NCBI RefSeq assembly: GCF_954871325.1
Contig: NC_088775.1
Span: forward strand, 70,223,561-70,287,560
DNA from: Gordionus sp. m RMFG-2023
Lineage: Eukaryota > Nematomorpha > Gordioida > Chordodea > Parachordodidae
Direction: 5' to 3'
DNA length: 64,000 nucleotides
Position numbers and translations under genes: made by a program. Of the stretch, positions 15,001 through 27,000 are shown one piece after another. Each line of letters opens with the position of its first letter. The first letter of the stretch is position 1. The notes below the pieces were generated by a model that was given only the letters and a program-made list of their open reading frames with translations, was not told where the DNA came from and made no database searches.

Positions 15001-18000
15001 TGAAATAAGTAAACAGCTGTCGCGATTTTATTATTTCGCTCCATATTTATAAATATAACCATTATTGGTTTGCTTTTGTAAATTTCGCAACGCTTGAGCA
15101 AATTGCACTTACTATAAATAAGACGTAACGTATTTATTTAAATTTAATAAATTAATCTCACTAATCAATTAGAAAATTCATATAAATCATTTAATATTTA
15201 TTTCCAGCATATTTCTCAATTTTTCTTTAAACAATTTACTAAGAAGCCAAAAATATAAATGACAAAATTTTTAAAAATCCGGCAGGTTATAAAAATCAAA
15301 ATTTTAAAAATAATTTTTCTTTATATATTCTATTTTCTAATGATCTCTAGGCTTTATCTATTTTCTATTTTTCTATATGTTTATTTTTTAAAAAAATATC
15401 GCACTTTAGATTACTTTAGTTCTGCCATATCCATAAGCGGTACCCCTATTTCCTCCTGGGCTTTTTACCGATATCCTGATACCGTTATAACCCTTTCCCG
15501 GCTTGTAGCTCGCCGAGCCGGATGTTACGAGACTGCCAGCGATAAATTAATCAGTTGTTTGAGACGTAGAACCGTAACCGAGTTAATAAAAGCCGGTAGT
15601 AGTGAACAGCGTTCTCGAGAAGAAGGGCATATGAACGGAGAATCGGTATAAAAAAATTTGCACTTATAATATTTATTTAAATTATGGTGGGGGGGAGTCG
15701 AATCAAAGGACTCTTTTAGATGTGGCTCATCTTCAACAAGTACAAAAAATGTAATGTCACAAAATATATTTCTCATAGAATACAAATATAATATACTTTT
15801 TATAAGAAATAGGAATCGGAGATTAAATAGCTGATGTAAGTTTAGGAAATTCTTTATAAAATATGAGCATTTTAAATAAAGTTTGTTAAAAAAAATATTT
15901 GATTATATATGTAGGTTTTTTCTTACTGTTAGGCTTGAAAAATAAAAGTAGTTATAAATTCTCAATGTTATAAAAGATAAAAAAAAATCAGAGAGTCGAA
16001 TAATCTAGTTAGCTAAGAATTTTAAAGTTTTTATTGTTGGTTGAAGAAGATACAATAAATGTAATTTTTATGACCAATAAGTTCTTTTAAACGAGTTACC
16101 AATTATCACTAATCCTATATTTGTGCTCAATTAAATTTCACAGAATTTAAAACAATATAAACAAATTATAATAAAGAATGAAAAGAAACGATTTATTTCA
16201 ACCTTTTTTTTAAAAAAGATATAAATTTATCTTAACTAACCAATTGTATAATTGAAACTAGAATTACATATCATTAAGACCATTTTGGGGGCCCGTGATA
16301 GATGGAACATTTACATTTCCTGATGACGTGAAACCATTCCTTCCTGAAAATCCAGAATCGATTCTGCAAAAATCTAGCTACCCTAAAATTCCTTATTTGC
16401 TTGGAACCACGCAAAACGAAGATTCTACTATTGTCAGTTGAGTGCTCGAATTATTTTCAATAAAATTTGTGGAAAGCTCAATTAGATTAAGTTCTCTATA
16501 CATATTTTTATAATTGCAAATAGGTTTTAAGTTTAAACTTATACTCATAATAATATCTAATTTACTTATGTTTTATGGTCATATCAATAAAACCTCTATT
16601 TGACTTTCTCGAATCTGCATGTTAATTTTTTTTCCCTCAAATTTCATAATTAAAATAATTAAAGTTTTTTTTAATGTTCCTTCTAATTATTATACATTTG
16701 TAAAAATAATATTTCTCCCCTTTTGACATTTTTTAAATATTTTTTTAGAATTTTATATTTTATGTAAAAAATTCAATCATTTTTTTTGCCACTTAAAATC
16801 TTAAAAAATGTTATGAATGAACTAACTCTACATTTAACGAAATTATTTGAATCCAAATATTGAGAGTTTTATTTTAGCAAAATAAATTGAAATTCCAGTC
16901 TAGTGATTAAACGAAGAAATAATAAAATTAAACTTTTTAAAAAATTTGAAAAAAATCAAAAACCTACAAATATTACCATATTTTTTTGAGTAAGATTTTC
17001 CTCGGATTTTATTACGTAATTCATTTGCCACTTATTGACTAAAATAAAAGAATATGCGATAAAAATATAAAAATTATCTAAAAATATTCAAATTATAACT
17101 GTGCCGATCCACAGATCCGATATTTAGATTGATTTTTATTTACCATCTATCATTGAACCACTGTTATAAAAAATAATATTCTCTATAAATAAGAAACATT
17201 TTGAAATTTACCATTTTACATGAAGGCGATATTTGGTGCATTATCACGAATGATAATTCCCTATATGTTAAGTTAATCGTCTCATTTAAAATATAGGCAA
17301 GTTTTATGACTAAATGTGACTTGTTAAATAGTTTTAATTTGAACCCTCCTTTTGTTACAAATAATATAACAAAAAAAAGAATATAACATTTTTTAGTTAC
17401 TATTTTCTTTAGAATTCTTTTTTTTTTAAAAACTACAAATAAATTGAATCTTGGTTCATTATCCCCCTTTTCATTTATTATTATGAAATTAGGTATAAAA
17501 TATATTTTTACAATCATAAATAACCAAAAAATGATAATATAGAATTGGAATGGTTTTTTTGTAAATACCAGCCCATCCAATTTTTTTAAAAACAGTAAAT
17601 ATTGGCCCCGATAAATCTAGGCTTTACTGTATATGCTCTCAGAGATCTAAAAAATATTGGCATGACATTTTGGGCTTGGCTCGCCTGGAGTTTTACATTA
17701 AAAAAAAGCTTGAATGATCTAAATTTATGATTTTTTTTCTTTTAACTAATAACCATATGGTAGACCATGTTATCATTATATTCTTAATTTTAAATTATGA
17801 TTAAGATTTAATGTATGTTTTGTATATAATTTTTTATTTTATTATTTTGCATACACATCTTTTATGATAAAATACGATAAAGAAATATATTGCTAAATTA
17901 CTACTAATATATGTTAACGGTGATACAAAAATATCTGTCTAACTACAAATATGAACTAAATATACTTCAAGAATGGCGCAGTCGATATAAAGTATAACGG

Positions 18001-21000
18001 ATTCAAATCTGTGTTACAAAGATTGGTACGACTTATCTAAAGAATTTAAAAACACACAATCAAGGTTAGCATCAGTAAAAATCACTGCTATTAACAATAA
18101 TAGGATGTGATAGTTACAAAATAATGGTAAATTTATGTGCACCTGATAGTCTAGGAAACAAAGAGGTATTAGAAATACATAATATGTTAATCAAATTTTT
18201 TCATCCCAAACCTAATATAATTGTAGAGAGATGTAATTTTTATCAATATAATAAAAAAAATAAGGAAAAATTAATAGACTATATACAGAATCTTCGAAAA
18301 TTATCAACGACTTGTGAATTCGGAGGATATTTGAATACTGCTTTTAGAGATAAATTTATATTTGGACTAAAAAAATCTAAAATATTTCAAAGATTATTTT
18401 CCGAGGATGATTTAGATATAAATAAGGCTATTCAAATAGCTAACCAATTGCATTCGCCTCAAGAAGGCTTAATGCAGCCGAAAGAAATTATAACCAAATA
18501 GAAAGAGAAGCTCTTGCTATCCTAATTTGTGTTACAAAATCAAATGATTTATATATAGAAAAAGTTGATATTACAAATATACCACAAGCCATTTATGAGT
18601 TTATTTTATCCAAGAAAATTCCAACATATGATGGACTTTATTATTAGCAGGTTACTAATATGAAATAGAATTCAAAAGTAGTCGACAAATAGCCAATGCT
18701 AACATACTATCTCGATTATTTATACAAGGAATCACAATATCAAAAGAAGATACACTAGATCAAATACAGGTGGCAGAACAAACACCTTTGAATGTAAACG
18801 AAATTTAAAGAAAAACAATGCAAGATGAGGTACTTTTTAAAGTATACAGGTTTACATAGACGACCAATCAACCACGATACATGCTTAAAGGAGTATAGCC
18901 AAAGAAGAGAGAAAATTATCACAGAGAGAGGTTGTTTACTATGGAGAACTAAAATGATAATACAACAACAATATCGAAACAACGTGTTAAACATCTACAT
19001 CAAGGACATATTGTTCCTCCATCCTCAGACTAACGGCATGCGGCATAACCAAACGTTTGGTTCGAACAGAACATAAATAAAAGAAACGAGGGGTATTTAG
19101 AAACCAGTTTAGCTCTTTTTCTCTACAATTACTGAAATACACCGGGGGCAGAAAATGAACAAAGTCCCGCCAAAATACTACAAAAGATTAAATCTAGAGG
19201 TTTGCCAGATTAAATATTCTAACGGGGGAACAAAAAAGAGAATAAGACACTAAACAATTCGAGATAAATTACTAAGTGTGGTCGCGCATTTACAATAATA
19301 AAGAAAAAAAAATCGGAAAAAGCGATTATTAAAAGCATACTCGGATCACTACGATACAGGCGCGTACGCAGGAATTTGGTCTGGGGGGGGGGGGATAATA
19401 AATTTTTTTAAGAAATATTGTTTTTTAAAAATATCAAGCATAAATTTATTAGGACTAATAACTATTCCTAATACACAATTTTAAACTAATGTGAATTATA
19501 AAAAAATTAAATGTAAAGAATCACTTAAATGACCCAAAATAGAAATTTGAATTTTTTGAGCCTTTACACAAAAAGTTTCTTAGGAATAATTGTATTTTGT
19601 ATGTTATATATCTACAATGTAAAATCCAATCTTCGTTGGGATTGAGCTAATTTTCAATTATCTCATCCTTGCTTGACTTCAAATGCCTATGAATATTCAA
19701 AAGATCCAAACCTTTCAATCTATTCACATGTTGTACTTCTTGGTATGTTTTTCAGAGACCTGCAGGCCCGGCCCCTGGGCCGGACAGTATTTTAATTTTT
19801 TTAAATATACCCGGGCCGGGCCCGAAATTTCTTTAAAAAAGCACCTGGGTCGGACCTGAATTTTTTTAAAAAAACACCCAAGCCGGGCCTGAATTATTTT
19901 TAAAAAAACACCCAGGCCGGGCTGTATTTTTTAAAATAGCCTATATTTGAAATCGTTATTATTAGCTATAAATAAAAATCAAAAATAAATATAATTTATT
20001 TTTAAAAAATCCGGGCCGGGCCTGAAAATTTTATTTAAAAAAAAGCCGGGCCGAGCCTGAATTTAAAAAAAAAGCCGAGCCGTCTGAAAATTTTTTAAAA
20101 AAAACCCAGGCCGGGCCGAAAAAAATCCGGGCCGTGCCCTGCAAATGGTACTTCTGCAAGCCTCTGTTATTCTTCTTAAAAAAGAGAGTGTTCTTTCATT
20201 AGTTTACTAATGGGAAGAGTTTATAAACCCTTTTAATACATTGGGAATTTAATCTAAAATGTGTTTGAAATAATGCAGAGCATCCATAGCATTTTTTGGG
20301 ACCATATCAACTATAGTTAATCATAAACATAGTTATTTAGCTAGTAAGGCATCATAAGATACTTTAACATCTTCATAATAAAAATCTAACAAATATTTTT
20401 TTTCTATCACCATCTGAAAAAGGTTGGGAAGGCTTTTGTGGAAGTAATATTTGCAGATGTAAGTGCTGCATGATGAATTAAAAATTCATTTATTTGGGTT
20501 ATAAATGTATCTGCATCTAAGATATACTCTTCTACTGATCCTATATTAATGTTTTAACGATGAGCTTGCCTTGCTACAAGTCGAGGGAGACAAATATTAA
20601 ACACGTATAGCTCTGCTTTTGACTCAACAATAAAATATAAAATATGAAATTCCTCATCAACATTAGCCCTAATTTCCTTGAGTTCTGATAAAATGCTCTC
20701 CCCTATTCTCATCTTCTAAATCAAATCAATGTCATGTTTTTGAAAAGTAATACTTAAAATAGTTGTATAATTAAATAATACATTCTAATGAGAAATAAAA
20801 TTTGGAATAAGCATTGAATCCAATAATTCTTGCTTCTGAAAAAATATTTCTTTCAGGCCATTGTGATATTTCAGTAATAGCAAATAATTGGCTCTTCTAA
20901 CTCCTTAAGCTGTTAGTGTTTGATGGAAGAGGCTCTATCTCGTTGGACAAGGTTGCAATTTCTTTTTCCCTGTTGAACCAGAAGTTTCAGAAATAATTAT

Positions 21001-24000
21001 TATTTGACTAGAAATTTGAAAATGATAGATAAATATTACGCCACTAAAAATTTGAAAATAATAAGTAAATATTACGCCGGAAAACTTGAAATCGAAATTA
21101 ATTGATAAAATAACTTATGAATGTGATAATAAATGTAATAAAATATATATTTAATATGAGATACGAATAAATATTAACAAATATAAATTAATAAACAATA
21201 ATATTTTTAAAAAATATATTCGGCATCTGCATTTTTTAGCTTTGGTGCGTACGCCAATGCTACGATATGAAGTAAGTGTAGAGGGTAAAACGACTATACT
21301 TCATACTGATCATTTAGGGAAAATAACCCAAAATATATTAACCGAAGAGTATGAAGTAGAAGAGAAAACCGTAGAGGTAATAAACAAAGAGGACGTAGTA
21401 AACAATAACGTTGAAATGAACCTAAAGGAGAGTGAGGAAAATAATACATGTCAAGAAGTTGAAGGAAGTATTTTAGAAACTGCAACAGGTCAAGATCGAT
21501 ATCCTAAAGGAAACGGACGAAACTAATTAGATTGGGATAAATGTTGTATATTAAATTGTTTATTTTATTATTTTTGTAAAATCAAATTTGAATTAAATAT
21601 ACTTCAGTAATCATTACATTATACATTACCAGTACCGAAAGTGTCGTATTGGACATATACTTTGCCTCGGTATGGGCAAGAAACAGGTGAATGTTGGCAT
21701 AATCAAAATAAGGATGAAGGCATGATTAAAATAGCTTAATCATATATGGATTTAAGTTTTTAAATTTTGTTATATTAAAATATCAAATAAAGTTAAAAAT
21801 GAATCATAATTTATTCGTACAATTTATATATATTTTTGTATAAAAATACTTTAAGGTTCATTTTATTCCGCTGTATATGATTGGATAGACCATTCTCCTC
21901 ACGACACAAATCTTAAGGCTGGTATGCGATTTAAAAAAAAACTTTTTATGTCTAAAGATATAAATAATGATCTAATTGAGGGATCTTTAAACCTGGAAAG
22001 GGCTGATTTTTTAAAGAAAAATTTAAATTGTATTAATTAATCATTTGGAAAATCATTAATCGAGCATTTAATATTTATTTTCCCTATTTAAACAGTTTAC
22101 AAAATAAAGCCAAAATTATTCAAAATAACAAAATTGTAAAAAATTCGAGCCAGACCTAAAATTTACTTTTGCAAGTCTCTGTTCTAAATAGAGAGCTGCT
22201 TCCTAAAATTTTATATATAGATAGATATTTACTTACTTTTCGAATAATGTTTTAATGTTAAATTTAGACAATTTTTTTAAAACTAACTCAGTTATTATAA
22301 AAAAAATTACAAATCTCATTTAGATTAAATTCTTAATTTTTTATAATTTAAAGAAAAAATGATAAATTTTTATTAAATTTAAGGTAATAAGGATCCGAAC
22401 CTGCCTAAAAATTTTGCCAAAGCCATACGAAATTTTCTAAGAGGTCAAAATATAACCCCCGTTTTCCAGAAAACCAATTATAAAAATATCGATTCAACAA
22501 ATTTCGATAACCATTATGATAAAAAGAAACGATATGAAATTGCACTCCTAGAGGATATTATCACAAGGGTGTTATATTACGCTTATATACCTTGGGAAGA
22601 CTCTCAAAATAAAACTACTCTTAAAATAGCTTTTACTCAGGTAGAATAATTTGTCCAATTGTTTATATCAAATTTGATTTGTACCATTCATTTATTTTTA
22701 CATCTCTTAATTTGGAAATTGGTTTGAGCTATTATTAGCTGGACCATTATAAAATAAATGATTATGCTCTAGATAAATAGTGCTGTGACGATTTTCAAAA
22801 AAGAACGAATTCGTTCACATTTCTCGTTTATCGGTAAAAAATGGATACGTGTGTTCAAAATTCGTTTGTAAAAAAGTAACACGTTCAAATTCGTGGACGC
22901 TTTCGCGTTCATCCATCTAAAATTTTTCTTAAAATTCATTTAAATAAATGAATGCAGAATATAATACCAAATGTGATGTAAATATCATAGGATGAGATAG
23001 TGTTCTATTATCCATATTTTTAAATTTTTTAGGAGATATCTAAAAAAAAATATTTATTGTATTTTAAATAAGAGATCACTCTTATAAGTGCAAATAAAGG
23101 ATTATTCTAAATTATATTTTAAAATTCTTATTGTTGATATGGTAAAATACAATACTGAAGAATTGATTTATCGACAAATATGCATTTTGCAAAAAAGTGT
23201 TTATATGACAATATGGAGAATCCATTTCAAGTGATGGATTTAAAAAAAATATATTTAAAGACACTATTCTATAATGTCATTTTAGTACATATTTATTTAA
23301 AGTTATACATATTTATTTTTTCACAAAATTTCAAAATGAACTAAATTTTAAATTCTTCATAATATTTTTTCTCTAAAAGATAAATATACTATAATTTTTA
23401 AATAATGATGATGATATGAATTTAATGTATATTCAGTTATTGACAGATAATCAATTCACAGCTCCCATGGACAAAATGGCTAAGATGTATTCTCAAAACG
23501 GTGGGAAAACATATCTATATGTATTTAATTATAGGCCTCCTTTAACCACATATCTACCATGGCAGGGTATTTCTTTACTTCAAATATTCATTATATATGA
23601 TTGTTATCTTTTTTTTAAAATGTGTAAAAAAATAATGGTTTGATAATAATATTGAATACCATATTCAAAGACAGAGACAGGAGTATATATCGAATATAAA
23701 CATTTTAATTTAATGGTAAATTAATAGGAAATATTTGCGAACAAACATCATAATTAAAAAATAATTATAGAATATTAAAAGAAGGTTAAGATCATATATA
23801 TTTGGGATAAAATTAGTTATCAATCAACCATGCAATTATTATAATGAACATGATTTTGCGTTATATTTAAAATTATATATTCACACATAAAAAATGTTTA
23901 CAAAAAAAAGGTGTAGGTCACGGTGTTGACATGCCATTTTTCTTTGGAGCACCTCTTTTGAATATCGAAAATTTTCCCAAAAATTTAGAATTATCCGATG

Positions 24001-27000
24001 TTACCAGTTGGACTCAAGCTGACAGAAACGTTAGTTCGATGATGTTAGATTTCCTGACCAATTTCGTTAAATATCAGTTTGTATAAATTAATAAAGTTGT
24101 TGATTTTAAAATAGTGCTGTAAACATTTCTAAAAAAAATCGAACGCGTTCATGTTCACCTTCAAAAAAAAAAGAACCCATCATTCACGTTTGTTCAAACT
24201 ATATGTATAAATTTTTTAAAAATTTAATTTAATATAAATAAATGCCATATATTTTTTAACAATATATTAGCCATGTTTAAAATTAATAGTTTTATTTTTA
24301 TACTTATAAATTCTTCAACCCTTATAAAAATTAGCCTCTCACGATTTTTTTGAACATTAACCCTTGAAAAAATTTTTAAAATAATAGTGATTAGTAATTT
24401 CAAAGAATCACACTAAAGATAAATAATAACATATAACTATTCTATATCTATGTATATAATATATGACATTTAATGATTTTTACTTTATGCAACTATTATA
24501 ACAATCATAAAAATTTAATAAGTATATGAAATACAACAATCTAAAATAAATTATTAACAGGCTACTCAGAGATATATTATATAAAATTATAAATATTTCA
24601 ATCAAGTATCTCTTAAAATTTTTTTTTTTGGAACTTAAAGATTTAGAAACTGATATTATCTATTTTGGACATATTTTACATTTGGAATGAATTTAGTTTC
24701 TATATAGGATGTTACTATAAATATATTTGGGCCATGGTAATTTCAGAATCAGATGATGATGATGAGGTAACAACATCCATGCTTATTCTAATCTATAGAA
24801 TATAAATAATAATATTCAAATTAATAAACTATTCTATAGTATCGAAATAGTGGCGGGTTAAAAAAATTCAAATGTGATAAAGGAAACAGTTGATTAAAAA
24901 ATAACCCTTTTTTCTTAAAAAATTTGGATTAATTTTAAATAGTATTTTATTCTCAAATGGATAAAATTAGGAAAAATTTTCAAAAATTGAACCAACAAAA
25001 GTACGCTATCTATCAAACAAAAACACGCTATCTATCAAAAAGGAACGCGTTCGTTCACCTTCAAATTCGTCAAAAATAAAAGGAACGCTGTTCATCATTT
25101 TTTTAAAATTCGTTTTGTTTACAGTATTATTTCAAATGAATGAGGATAATTAATATTCATTTGGAGATATATTATAGAGGACGATAATATATTTGTTTTT
25201 TTAATGTGAGGAGCTAAACTCATATATTAATATCAAATAATTTATTAATTTAATTTAAATAGTTTTATTTTGATTAAATAAAACGTCATTAATCCTCCTG
25301 TAATTACCTAGTGCATCGCAAATTTTTAAACATTTCTAGTTACACATCTTTATTCAATAAATTTTTTAAGTGTTGTCCAGTTGATAGATTATTATATTTC
25401 AATTCTATACTATAATAAAATCAATTGAATAATTAAAATAATGTCATATGCGATTATAGGGAACCTACACCCAACCTTAACTTGCCGTCTACTTTTTCCC
25501 CACCAATTTCTAATCCTTCCATATTCACTTCATTTCCTTATTCCCAAAATGTTTTCAATACTCATAGCAATAACCCTAAATTTCCGCCAATATGTACTAA
25601 TTCAAGGAATTCGTTACCTTCTTACTGGCCCCCTGTTAAGGAAAGCCATCTGTACTATCTTTATATTAAAGACACGAAGGCTAAACCAACTATTAACCAA
25701 GATAATTTCGATCTACAAGGAAATTCCTACAATTTTGAACTCAAGGAAAATTACAGACAGATTTATTCCTCTTTGTGGAACGGGCTTGTACCAACATTCT
25801 TGGATGGTGGGAAAGATAAAGGTTTAGGGTTTTTTTAATAATTATACTATATATCGGTACGTTTAATGTTTTTCGATATTATTTAATGTTCTAAGCCTTA
25901 CTTATGAAGCAAGTATATATCTTTAATAATTTAAAATTATATTAAAATGGTCTACGCTGGATTAATTGTTAACGCGTTATCTTCAAGCGTTGCGTTATCT
26001 AACGCAGTATATTAAAAAGATTATTCATTTTAAAAAATAATTTAGATAAAGCTAAAATAGAGATAATTATTTTATATAATATTTAAGTAAAATCATATAT
26101 TTATCGAATTCGCTATTATTTTTATAATAGTATCGCATATTTTTTTATAAATGCATCGCAACATATGTTTTTTAAATTTTATCATAGTGTTATCATCATA
26201 TTTTATAAATTTATACCCATATATAGGCTTTATTTTCTAATAACGCTGCGTTGAATAATGCAACGCTTGAGCAAAACGCGTTTACTCTAAATGCGGCCTA
26301 GCATTTGTAAATGTGTTATATTTTTTTAATTACTAACTTCAACCTTTTAACCTTTTTTTTTAAATTGCACTATTATTAATAAAGAAAAAAAAGACATTTT
26401 TCAAGACAGTTCCGTCCTCAATGCCTACTCATCCTACCAAGACACTCCAGCCTATACCATCCTTTACCGAAAATTCAATTCTTATAGGATGGCTACTTTT
26501 GCCCTTACGGCAGTTTGCTTGAGCCTTATTACTGTGATAACCGTTTTATTCTTATTTTCCTCTAAGCCATGCCATAAGAAAGATGCCAAAAATTCTACCC
26601 TTCGTTCTTCTTTTAGGGAAGAAAAAGGCCATGATACCTACGATCACAATAATTATTTTGACGGTCACTCACAAGTAAATACAGACATGAGCGTGAAATA
26701 TTGGGACGGGCGTGGAACTTCTAACTCCAACAATCAGCTTGATACATTTAGGTTTAGTGTATTATTTTTAATTAAAAGAAAAAATTGAATTAATATTAAA
26801 CAAGATATAAAGTACCTTTGGAATTCGGACACCAAATACTATGATTTATAAAATGATATTAATTATTATACTTACGGAGAATTGAGTGTTTTTTCCATTT
26901 TTATATTTACCTCTGTCAAAAAAACGTTTCGCTCAAAGCCAAAACATCTCAGGTGTGCGCTAAGTACTCTTTTGCTCTTAATAGCAACGCTATCTGACAT

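Larger units (their letters stand above)
19357..21259 (-). mobile_element. hAT element nested in the Gypsy fossil, duplication CTACGATA
   Basis: The left end is CAGGCGCGTACGCAGGAATT and the right end is GGTGCGTACGCCAATG, inverted over about 12 bases. CTACGATA stands directly outside both ends (19349-19356 and 21260-21267). The inside holds a GC-motif palindromic repeat (19753-20166) and a decayed minus-strand transposase (about 20160-20960). It lies in the intron between exons 4 and 5 of the esterase-like gene. Confidence 0.85.
17911..21609 (+). mobile_element. Gypsy (Ty3-type) LTR retrotransposon fossil
   Basis: A gag-like piece lies at about 18124-18501, and pol-like pieces (RNase H and integrase-side character) follow at about 18500-19350. 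The end of pol lies at about 21268-21526. Short LTR-like remnants share GAACTAAATATACTTCA (near 17970) and GAATTAAATATACTTCA (near 21608). A primer-binding-like TGGCGCAGTCG follows the first. A hAT element (19357-21259) sits inside it. The copy is heavily broken, with many breaks and a large part of pol missing, and looks old. Its exact outer borders are uncertain. Confidence 0.65.

Noticed and set aside
17164-17580. 138-codon open frame on the minus strand
   Set aside because: Its composition (Phe, Ile, Lys, Tyr) is what AT-rich intron DNA gives; no motif and no splice context.
21630-21740. Open reading YWTYTLPRYGQ near exon 5
   Set aside because: No usable splice borders in phase and no recognisable family.
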